Shown piece by piece: positions 1 through 5,981 of a DNA stretch of 6,086 nucleotides. Within the stretch, counting starts at the first letter, position 1, and every line of letters begins with the position of its first letter. Under the pieces are notes generated by a model that saw only the letters and a program-made list of their open reading frames with translations, was not told the DNA's origin and did no database searches. Where the stretch lies: the NCBI GenBank assembly GCA_905235825.1, contig CAJONH010000092.1, positions 1 through 6,086 on the forward strand, in the 5' to 3' direction. Both the position numbers and the translations under genes were made by a program. The stretch comes from Candidatus Gastranaerophilales bacterium. GTDB taxonomy: Bacteria; Cyanobacteriota; Vampirovibrionia; Gastranaerophilales; Gastranaerophilaceae.

Positions 1-2359
1 CTATTTTAGTTTGTACTTTAGAATTTATAGATGTTCCTTTCTTTTTAAAATCGGTTAATGCGGTATTTATTTCATAACTGCTGCTTTTATAACTGTCAAG
101 AGCGGCAATAACACCTTCCGAAGGCGGATTTTTAGCGACATTTACAAGTGTTTCCCATTCTCCTGAACCCATTTCATCAATATTTTTAAATATATGAGTT
201 TCTTTTACTTTTTGATATGTTTGTATCAGAGAATAGAAATTTTCCTGCCAGAAATCGGCATATTTTCCGTCTGCCGCATTCAACATTGTTCTTATATTTT
301 GTAAATCATTTGAATACAACGGTGTTTCTAACAGGTATTTTATTTTATTTGCATATTTAGAACCATATTGGCTTTCTAATTGCTGCATTAATGCATTATC
401 AACACTGAAAGTGTATTTACCTGATGTTTGTTGTTTAAACCCGTTTTTAACAACAAGATTAGTTACATCGCTATCAGTTAACAGTGTTGCTTTAGGTTTG
501 TTTTGTATAAGTTCATTACGTTTTTGAGCTATTTTATTTTGCAGTGAGGATTTTACTTTTGCATCCTTTATGATATCCAGAGATAAACTTATATCAGCCA
601 AATCTTCAGCTGTTTTAGCTTGTTCGATAGAGGTTTCAATGGCTGCATTCATTTGTTTCTGCATATAGCTTAAAGTTGACTCATTACCTTGAGAAGAACC
701 TTTTACTTTTTCAAGAAGAATTTTTAAGAATTGTTTTCTTTGTAATAAAGGTTTTTCATAATGTGACAATTTCATATCATTTAATAAAGAAATAATATCA
801 GCATCCTTTATATTTACGGCTTTTTCAAGAGATTTAATTATATCACCTCTATTTAATTGACCGAATATTTTTGCACTTTCATAGTTTACTTTTGAATCAA
901 TAAGCGTAATAATTTCAGTAGGAATTGCACCAAATGGTTTAGATGCTCCCTGTGCTCTAAAATCAAACGTACCTCCGCAATCAACTATAACAGCCTTATT
1001 ATCTGCAGTTAAACAGGTATTATTTGAGCATTTTGAATCCCAGTTTGCAAGCAGTGCATCCATACCGTAACCGTCGTTTACTGCCGAATTTCCACTTTTC
1101 ACGGGAGTTAAGTCAGGTATAAATTTGCTTAAAATACCGCTTTTACCGTCCGCAGATTTAAAAGAAGTAAGTTCAGGAACTTTTACACCCGCCATTTTAT
1201 ATAATTTAGATGCCAAAAGTTCCGTTTTGCTTTGTAAATTACCTAATTTAGCATAAAATAATTCGCCGGTTTGTTTATTAAGGGCATAATAACCCGTATT
1301 TGAACCTGCCTGTGTACCTTCATAAATTTCAAATTGAATATTTTGTCCGTTTACGGTAAGTTCTTTTTGAGCAATTTTAGTATTTTTATTATTTTTTAAT
1401 TTTTCAATAAAATTTTGTATTTTTTCATTTGGTTGTACTTGTGCGGCGGATTTTATTTCACTTTTCGCAGATGCGGCAGTTTCGGCAGTAATTTCAGGTT
1501 TTGTATCAGCTTTAACAGTACTTTTTGCTGTTGAGCGAGGCACTTCAACTTCCACCTCTACAACATTCGGATACTTCGTTTTTTGTTCAGATATAATTTT
1601 TCCTGCAATAATACTGTCTGTATTTGAGCTTGTTTGTGAAGCAGACTGAGAGAATTTTGTTTTAAAAGAATACGGATAACCGGACGATATATCTAAATCA
1701 TCAATTGTATGACTATCTTCTTTTGAAACTTTTGTTTTAATTGAAGGTGCTGTTTGCGGTGTTTTTCTAAATTTTGATAATGAAATTTGAATAGAATTTT
1801 TTATTGACTTAGGACTCATTTTAAAACATTCAACTGTAGCAGCTAAAGGATTTAGTCCTTTTGTTTCAAAATTTGCTCCTTTTAATGAGGCTTTTGCACC
1901 TGCCGCAGAAAACCCTATTATAGAAATTCCTTCACCGACACCTTTCCAGGCATCTAACGCTTCTTTATCCGTTTTAGCCTGATTAGCTCTGTATGCACTT
2001 ACACCAAATTGAACGGCACCGCCTGCAACACCTGCTGCAACCAAAAACGGTGCGGCAGCTCCGCCTGTTAAGGCAAGTAGAGCGGCACCGCCTGCAATCA
2101 TTCCGGCTCCTTTAATAAAATTTTCAGGCGAGGAAAACATATCCGTAACCGGTGCAATTAAACCCTTTGCAAAACATCTGGCTTTATCTGCATTTGAAAT
2201 AATGCCGTCATCTTTAGAATAATCAAATTTATCTTTTTCAAGTTTACTTGTTTTTACATCACTCATATAAATTTGTTTTTTTATATTGGGTGATTTGTTC
2301 TCCAAATTGTTTAAATAAGCGGGTATATTTTTGTCCCCTTGATTTTGAATAATTTCCAT
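1..2359 (-). CDS. Large modular protein with hydrophobic Gly/Ala module and atypical kinase-like domain (C terminus outside window)
   Basis: I checked this frame line by line and it is open for 786 codons from ATG at 2359 to the left edge, with no stop, so the C terminus is missing. Residues 84-118 are a Gly/Ala-rich hydrophobic stretch that could enter a membrane. It is followed by AKTDKEALDAW (128-138) and a second Gly/Ala segment to about 160. Residues about 220-325 are a Ser/Thr/Lys/Ala-rich linker containing EVEVEV (268-273). Residues about 330-490 look like an atypical kinase: FYAKLGN with K371 as candidate ATP-binding lysine, E380 in the following helix, AGVKVPEL (390-397), LLANWDSKCSNN with D441 and N446/N447 as candidate catalytic-loop residues, then VIVDCGG with D460 in the DFG-like place and FRAQGASKPFG (467-477). 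This pattern is typical of HipA/PI3K-like folds; activity and target are unknown. The remainder is predicted helical. There is no signal peptide and no strong Shine-Dalgarno site. An in-frame ATG at 2266 is a less likely start. It lies 79 bp after the preceding gene on the same strand. The kinase assignment is moderate. Confidence 0.72.
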   Translation of the reverse strand, partial: MEIIQNQGDKNIPAYLNNLENKSPNIKKQIYMSDVKTSKLEKDKFDYSKDDGIISNADKARCFAKGLIAPVTDMFSSPENFIKGAGMIAGGAALLALTGGAAAPFLVAAGVAGGAVQFGVSAYRANQAKTDKEALDAWKGVGEGISIIGFSAAGAKASLKGANFETKGLNPLAATVECFKMSPKSIKNSIQISLSKFRKTPQTAPSIKTKVSKEDSHTIDDLDISSGYPYSFKTKFSQSASQTSSNTDSIIAGKIISEQKTKYPNVVEVEVEVPRSTAKSTVKADTKPEITAETAASAKSEIKSAAQVQPNEKIQNFIEKLKNNKNTKIAQKELTVNGQNIQFEIYEGTQAGSNTGYYALNKQTGELFYAKLGNLQSKTELLASKLYKMAGVKVPELTSFKSADGKSGILSKFIPDLTPVKSGNSAVNDGYGMDALLANWDSKCSNNTCLTADNKAVIVDCGGTFDFRAQGASKPFGAIPTEIITLIDSKVNYESAKIFGQLNRGDIIKSLEKAVNIKDADIISLLNDMKLSHYEKPLLQRKQFLKILLEKVKGSSQGNESTLSYMQKQMNAAIETSIEQAKTAEDLADISLSLDIIKDAKVKSSLQNKIAQKRNELIQNKPKATLLTDSDVTNLVVKNGFKQQTSGKYTFSVDNALMQQLESQYGSKYANKIKYLLETPLYSNDLQNIRTMLNAADGKYADFWQENFYSLIQTYQKVKETHIFKNIDEMGSGEWETLVNVAKNPPSEGVIAALDSYKSSSYEINTALTDFKKKGTSINSKVQTKI

Positions 2360-2438
2360 ACTTCAATCCATAAATTAACACACTACATTTATATAAAAAC
2401 AAATTACCTGAAGAAATTGACTAAATTATAAATAATTA

Positions 2439-3284
2439 TTAAATTTTTCCATTTGATAATTTTTGTTCTAATGAATTTTTTTCCTCTATAGTTTCACATA
2501 ACGCTGCACAAACAAATAAATCATCAAAATTATCTTGATTTAAATTTTTATAGGATAATACTTTATCTGCAAGACTTATTTGCATGGGAGTTCTCGGGAA
2601 TTGAAACCAGCTGATAATCTGCAGAGCATTTTTAAAATTACCTCTTGAATCATCGTATGCTTTACCTTCATGATTTAAAAAATTGTCTGTCAGATTTTTT
2701 TGAGATAAGAATTTATCAAAAAGTTTTTCCTGTTCGGGCTTTAAAATTTTGGGTATTAAAACAGCCAGCTCTAATAGAGGCTGCAGTCTTACCATATAAT
2801 TTTCCTTATTGATTAAATTTGGATTATTTAAAAGTTTATCTGCTAATTCCTGATGTTTTCTATTTGTTATTGCATTTAAAGATTTACTTAAATTAGTACA
2901 ACGGCTTACACATTTGTAATCATTTCTATCCTCGTTGAGATGAGGAATATCTCTTGTTACAATATTCATAGCAATATTAATATTATATTTATTTAATTTT
3001 ACATTTTCTAACTCTTTTTGTATATCATCAGGCATAGAATATAATTTTACATAAAATTCTTTTTTTAATTGATTAAATTCATCATAGGTAATTTCTCTTT
3101 TATCGAATTCCGATTTTGCCTGCATACTAACCTGAGCTTTGCCGCAAAATGCCAATGTTGTTAACGAATTTGAATATTCAGGCATAACATTGTCGTTTTT
3201 TTGATTATTATTTAATTTTGAATTTTTTAACACATCATTATTACGCATTGTATAAAATGCAGTTCTGTCTATACAATTAATCAT
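2439..3284 (-). CDS. Hypothetical alpha-helical repeat protein, 281 aa
   Basis: I do not recognise a named family. The start at 3284 is supported by AAGGA (complement of 3296-3300) 11 bases upstream. There is no signal peptide or membrane segment. The first 60 residues are polar and Asn-rich, apart from a short LTTLAFCGKA patch (41-50). The second half carries three copies of one motif: LADKLLNNPNL (147-157), LFDKFLSQKNL (188-198) and LADKVLSYKNL (238-248). Each is followed by an Asn/Glu/Asp-rich turn and a hydrophobic helix, with periods of about 41 and 50 residues. This looks like degenerate helical (HEAT/ARM/TPR-like) repeats, which usually serve in protein-protein contact. Six cysteines (4, 47, 125, 129, 259, 263) are present but do not form an evident zinc site. 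It sits between the nuclease-like gene and the kinase-like gene, all on one strand, so it could act with either. That is inference. Confidence 0.8.
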   Translation of the reverse strand: MINCIDRTAFYTMRNNDVLKNSKLNNNQKNDNVMPEYSNSLTTLAFCGKAQVSMQAKSEFDKREITYDEFNQLKKEFYVKLYSMPDDIQKELENVKLNKYNINIAMNIVTRDIPHLNEDRNDYKCVSRCTNLSKSLNAITNRKHQELADKLLNNPNLINKENYMVRLQPLLELAVLIPKILKPEQEKLFDKFLSQKNLTDNFLNHEGKAYDDSRGNFKNALQIISWFQFPRTPMQISLADKVLSYKNLNQDNFDDLFVCAALCETIEEKNSLEQKLSNGKI

Positions 3285-3359
3285 ATTTTTTACTATCCTT
3301 ATCCATTCGGTTAGTTTAAAAACTCTAAATATTTTTATTTGCTATATTTGTAATAAATA

Positions 3360-3381
3360 AATATTAATAATTATTAATATT
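3360..3381. repeat. 22-bp perfect AT-only palindrome
   Basis: This 22-bp stretch equals its own reverse complement and contains no G or C. It begins 5 bases past the stop codon of the nuclease-like gene, in the 102-bp spacer before the helical-repeat gene. It could be a regulator binding site, a cruciform or a weak mRNA hairpin. It lacks a GC stem and a following T-run on the minus strand, so it is not a standard intrinsic terminator. In DNA this AT-rich, chance is a real alternative. Confidence 0.6.
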
Positions 3382-3386
3382 AAAAA

Positions 3387-4379
3387 CTAATATCTATAAT
3401 GATGCATTAATAAAAGCTGATTATTTTCAAGACTGAAAATAAAAATTTGTAAATCACTTGCTATATAATTTTGAAATTTTGTCTTTATATAAGTATCCAA
3501 TTTTTCTAATTTTAACGAATCAGCATTTTCAATTACGACCGCCATACAAAATTCAGCAGGTTTATTATATTGCAAATAGAATTGTTTATCTTTCTGAATT
3601 TGTAAATAACAATTTTTAATACAATTAACATAACTTATATTATTAAAACAAGATTTTACTTCTAAAATATAATCTCTATATTTTGTCCTGTAAATACCAT
3701 CAGGAACAATTCGACCGTAATCTTTATAAGAAACGGAAATGTTTCTGTCAAAATTAATACCGGCATAATTTAAAAACCACTCTACGACTTTTTTTTCATT
3801 TAATAAAGAATGTTCAATCCGTTCTTTATAGGGTCTGACATAAATTGGTTTATCTGTATTTTCTGTATTGGAGGATTGTTCCTCATTAGACTCCTCAGCA
3901 TTATCTTTATCAGGATTATTGCTTAAATCATCACCTGTAAAACCTGCATCAGCTTCATTTTTATTTTCATGTTTATTTTTTTCATCATCGGCTGAATTAT
4001 CAGAATTAACAGTTTCAAATGAGTTTTCCTCTGAATTATCTTCACGAAAATCGGAATTTTCTTCACGATGTTTTTCGTCAATTTCCTGCTTGGATTTTTC
4101 TTTATACGGGTTTGGGCTGAATGCCCTTATTGCGGTTTCTATCAATTCTTTATCAATCAATTTAGTACATACTGCCGTTATTATAATTAAAGCAAGATAA
4201 CACCACTGACTATCCGAATAATATGTAAAAGCTATAATTAATAAAAAACCCAAAAACGAAAGAAACGAAAAAAAGTATTCATCCTTTCTTTCGTTTTCTT
4301 TCAATTTTTTATGCTTGATTTTATAAATCATAATTTGGATTACATATATTAAAATTAATGTATAAATAATACCACTCAT
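3387..4379 (-). CDS. Membrane-anchored PD-(D/E)XK nuclease-like protein, 330 aa
   Basis: Three hydrophobic segments lie at the N terminus (about 4-19, 36-53 and 59-75), separated by a short Lys/Glu-rich loop (20-34). Residues about 92-177 are an acidic linker rich in Glu, Asp, Asn and Ser with no predicted fold. The C-terminal domain (about 183-330) has the layout of the restriction-endonuclease-like fold: helix KKVVEWFLNYAG with E200, then IVPDGIY with D227, then YILEVKSC with E240 and K242 forming ExK, then a helix with Q260 and Q262. This suggests a metal-dependent DNA- or RNA-cleaving domain tethered to the inner membrane and facing the cytoplasm, though inactive members of the fold exist. 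The gene starts 30 bp after the rplR stop on the same strand, where rpsE would be expected, so it may be transcribed by read-through from the ribosomal operon. The only Shine-Dalgarno-like site is 15 bases from the ATG, and no alternative start lies between. A specific family is not recognised. Confidence 0.8.
   Translation of the reverse strand: MSGIIYTLILIYVIQIMIYKIKHKKLKENERKDEYFFSFLSFLGFLLIIAFTYYSDSQWCYLALIIITAVCTKLIDKELIETAIRAFSPNPYKEKSKQEIDEKHREENSDFREDNSEENSFETVNSDNSADDEKNKHENKNEADAGFTGDDLSNNPDKDNAEESNEEQSSNTENTDKPIYVRPYKERIEHSLLNEKKVVEWFLNYAGINFDRNISVSYKDYGRIVPDGIYRTKYRDYILEVKSCFNNISYVNCIKNCYLQIQKDKQFYLQYNKPAEFCMAVVIENADSLKLEKLDTYIKTKFQNYIASDLQIFIFSLENNQLLLMHHYRY
4253..4297. repeat. 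13-bp perfect inverted repeat inside the nuclease-like gene
   Basis: Arm 4253-4265 (AAAACGAAAGAAA) is exactly reverse-complementary to arm 4285-4297, with a 19-base loop. It lies about 80-130 bases into the coding sequence, covering the Lys/Glu loop and the start of the Phe-rich second membrane segment. The mRNA could fold here and affect translation. Purine-rich codons for Lys/Glu facing Phe/Ser codons on the other arm make a chance origin plausible. Confidence 0.5.
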
Positions 4380-4394
4380 TAAATGATTATAAAA

Positions 4395-4400
4395 TCCTTT
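4395..4400 (-). promoter_or_regulatory. Distant Shine-Dalgarno-like site of the nuclease-like gene
   Basis: AAAGGA on the minus strand is the only Shine-Dalgarno match before the start at 4379, but it is 15 bases away, against 6-11 for the other genes here. No ATG, GTG or TTG lies in frame between them, so translation may be weak or depend on ribosomes finishing rplR just upstream. Confidence 0.4.
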
Positions 4401-4409
4401 CCGCCTAAA

Positions 4410-4778
4410 TTAGAAATTTAAGCCCGCTTCTCTTGCCGCATCTGCTAAAGCAGCAACACGTCCATGATATAAGAATCCGCCTCTATCAAATACAACATCT
4501 TTAATACCGGCATTTAACGCTTTCTTTGCAATAGCTTCACCTACAGCTTTTGCACTTTCAATGTTACCGCCGTGTGATAAATCTTTTTTCATATCTTTAT
4601 CAATAGAAGATGCCGATACGAGAGTTACACCTTTAACATCATCTATAATTTGTGCATAGATATGTTTTGTGCTTCTGTAAACTGCTAATCTCGGAGCCTC
4701 GGTAGTTCCTGATAATTTAGCTCTTAATCTTCTGTGTCTTTTTTGTGTTGCTTCTTTTTTATTTGGTTGTTTAATCAT
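4410..4778 (-). CDS. rplR: 50S ribosomal protein L18
   Basis: L18 binds 5S rRNA and, with L5, helps anchor it in the central protuberance of the large subunit. The 122-residue product matches the family length. It has the basic N-terminal tail (KKEATQKRHRRLRAKL), the core APRLAVYRSTKHIYAQIIDD, and the C-terminal DRGGFLYHGRVAALADAARE segment ending in GLNF. The start at 4778 is preferred because AAAGGA (complement of 4785-4790) lies 6 bases upstream. An in-frame ATG at 4814 would add 12 residues not usual for L18 and would put that ribosome-binding site inside the gene. It follows rplF by 67 bp, as in a spc operon. Unusually, rpsE does not follow. Confidence 0.97.
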   Translation of the reverse strand: MIKQPNKKEATQKRHRRLRAKLSGTTEAPRLAVYRSTKHIYAQIIDDVKGVTLVSASSIDKDMKKDLSHGGNIESAKAVGEAIAKKALNAGIKDVVFDRGGFLYHGRVAALADAAREAGLNF

Positions 4779-4784
4779 TTTTTT

Positions 4785-4790
4785 TCCTTT
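4785..4790 (-). promoter_or_regulatory. Ribosome-binding site that fixes the rplR start
   Basis: The minus strand reads AAAGGA followed by six bases and then ATG at 4778. The position is ideal and supports the shorter, family-length L18 over the start at 4814. Confidence 0.85.
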
Positions 4791-4845
4791 CACCCAAACC
4801 TTCTTACTGTACATAAGGGTTTATATTGGCTTTAATGTTTACTTA

Positions 4846-5385
4846 CTATTTCTTACCTGTTTTACCGGCTTTACGTCTGATGTGTTCGCCTTCGTACTTA
4901 ATACCTTTACCTTTATAAACTTCAGGAGGTCTTTTGCTTCTTATTAAAGCTGCAATATCACCAACTGCCTGTTTATTTGAACCTGTTATTGTAATCTTTG
5001 TATTTTGTTCAACAGATATTTTAATACCTTCGGGTGAAGGAATATCAACAGGATGTGAATAACCTAATGCAAGATTTAAAGTACTGCCCTGCATTGCAGC
5101 ACGATAACCTACACCTACTATTTCGAGCTTCTTTGTAAATCCTGATTTAACACCATGAACTACATTGTTAACAAGAGTTCTGGATAAACCGTGTAATGAA
5201 CGGCTTCTTCTTTCATCATCTTTACGAGTCAATATAATGTGGTTATCTTTTATTTCCATTGTTATCTCAGGTCTTATTGTAACGGATTCGGTTCCTAAAG
5301 GACCTTTTGCAGTTACCGTCTGACCGTCTATTTTTACCTCAACCCCTGACGGGATTTCTACTGGTAATTTACCTATACGTGACAT
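4846..5385 (-). CDS. rplF: 50S ribosomal protein L6
   Basis: L6 binds 23S rRNA near the factor-binding (sarcin-ricin) region of the large subunit. The 179-residue product is full length and begins MSRIGKLPVEIPSGV, the standard L6 N terminus. Both duplicated domains are present: the first spans about residues 1-80 with TVTAKGPLG, and the second about 83-170 with KKLEIVGVGYRA. The family signature follows as RPPEVYKGKGIKYEGE, and the basic tail ends KAGKTGKK. GGAG (complement of 5393-5396) lies 7 bases before the ATG, confirming the start. It lies 48 bp after rpsH and 67 bp before rplR, the normal spc order, and is presumably co-transcribed with them. Nothing is unusual in the protein. Confidence 0.98.
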   Translation of the reverse strand: MSRIGKLPVEIPSGVEVKIDGQTVTAKGPLGTESVTIRPEITMEIKDNHIILTRKDDERRSRSLHGLSRTLVNNVVHGVKSGFTKKLEIVGVGYRAAMQGSTLNLALGYSHPVDIPSPEGIKISVEQNTKITITGSNKQAVGDIAALIRSKRPPEVYKGKGIKYEGEHIRRKAGKTGKK

Positions 5386-5433
5386 TTTTTATCTCCAATT
5401 TTTATTAACTATTTTCTCTTGATATATACCAAA

Positions 5434-5835
5434 TTAGTAGATATAACAAAGAACTTCACCGCCGACATTTTCTTTTCTTGCTTTTCTGTCTGTTAACAAG
5501 CCTTTGCTTGTTGATAAAACGGCTATGCCCATTCCGCCCAATACCTGCGGAATATTTTTAGCTTTTGAATAACTTCTCAAACCCGGTCTTGATACTCTTT
5601 TTAAGTTTGAAATAACAGGTTTTGATTTTTCATCGTATTTTAATGATATTCTTAATGTTTTAAAAGATGAACCTTCTTTTGATTCAACAGAATAATCTTC
5701 AATATAACCTTCTGTTTTTAATAATTTTGCAAGTTCTGCTTTTAATTTTGATGAAGGCAAACTTACTTCAGTTAATGAAGCCATATTTGCATTTCTGATT
5801 CTTGTCAGCATATCTGCTATCGGATCTGTATTCAT
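5434..5835 (-). CDS. rpsH: 30S ribosomal protein S8
   Basis: S8 is a primary 16S rRNA-binding protein needed for assembly of the small-subunit platform. In E. coli it also represses translation of the spc operon. The 133-residue product is full length. It begins MNTDPIADMLTRIRNA and carries the C-terminal signature: GGMGIAVLSTSKGLLTDRKA, then GGEVLCYIY. The last residues are IY where many S8 proteins end in VW, a minor variation. AAGGA (complement of 5843-5847) is 7 bases upstream of the ATG. It is followed by rplF after 48 bp, and preceded by rpsN after an unusually long 146-bp gap. Confidence 0.98.
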   Translation of the reverse strand: MNTDPIADMLTRIRNANMASLTEVSLPSSKLKAELAKLLKTEGYIEDYSVESKEGSSFKTLRISLKYDEKSKPVISNLKRVSRPGLRSYSKAKNIPQVLGGMGIAVLSTSKGLLTDRKARKENVGGEVLCYIY

Positions 5836-5871
5836 TGTATTTTCCTTACTCTTTTTACTACTTACTTAAAT

Positions 5872-5885
5872 TTAGATTTATCTAA
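5872..5885. repeat. Short perfect hairpin upstream of rpsH
   Basis: A 6-bp stem (TTAGAT/ATCTAA) closes on a 2-base centre in the rpsN-rpsH spacer, about 36 bases before the rpsH start. The stem is weak and AT-rich and has no T-run after it, so I do not call it a terminator. It could form part of a leader structure in the mRNA. Confidence 0.35.
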
Positions 5886-5942
5886 GCAGTATAGAAAAGT
5901 GCTGTAACCATTCTCTCTAAATTGCTTTTGCTCAATACTGCT
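5885..5942. repeat. 8-bp inverted repeat spanning the rpsN-rpsH spacer
   Basis: AGCAGTAT (5885-5892) is matched by ATACTGCT (5935-5942) around a 42-base loop. It shares its left base with the small hairpin at 5872-5885, so the two could be alternative folds. The spacer also holds a lone TATACT on the minus strand (complement of 5888-5893) without a convincing -35 box. No RNA family is recognised. S8 is a translational regulator in other bacteria, but no S8-site match can be shown here. Confidence 0.3.
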
Positions 5943-5981
5943 ATATATCATCACAAATCGAGCTGACACTTTAGCAATTAA

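Noticed and set aside
2360..2438. Search for a promoter or terminator in the 79-bp gap before the kinase-like gene
   Set aside because: Only a 10-bp AT palindrome (2431-2440, overlapping the upstream stop codon) and a weak 5-bp inverted repeat (2362-2366 with 2409-2413) are seen. Neither supports a regulatory call.
2568..2640. Cysteine pairs in the helical-repeat protein as a zinc site (125/129 and 259/263)
   Set aside because: The pairs have C-x3-C spacing and are far apart, with no conserved neighbouring histidines. Not enough to call a metal site.
3360..3389. Palindrome after the nuclease-like gene read as an intrinsic terminator
   Set aside because: The stem has no G or C, and in the minus-strand transcript the T-run comes before the stem rather than after it.
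3868..4200. Plus-strand open frame of 110 codons
   Set aside because: It lies wholly opposite the acidic linker of the nuclease-like gene. Its Ser/Leu-rich product is simply the antisense of Glu/Asp/Asn codons, and it resembles no protein family.
4410..4814. Longer rplR form starting at 4814
   Set aside because: It adds 12 residues not usual for L18 and lacks a good ribosome-binding site. The ATG at 4778 has AAAGGA at ideal distance and gives the family length.
5862..5951. 29-codon minus-strand open frame in the rpsN-rpsH spacer
   Set aside because: It has no Shine-Dalgarno site, no recognised similarity, and a length easily reached by chance. Kept only as a note in the spacer finding.
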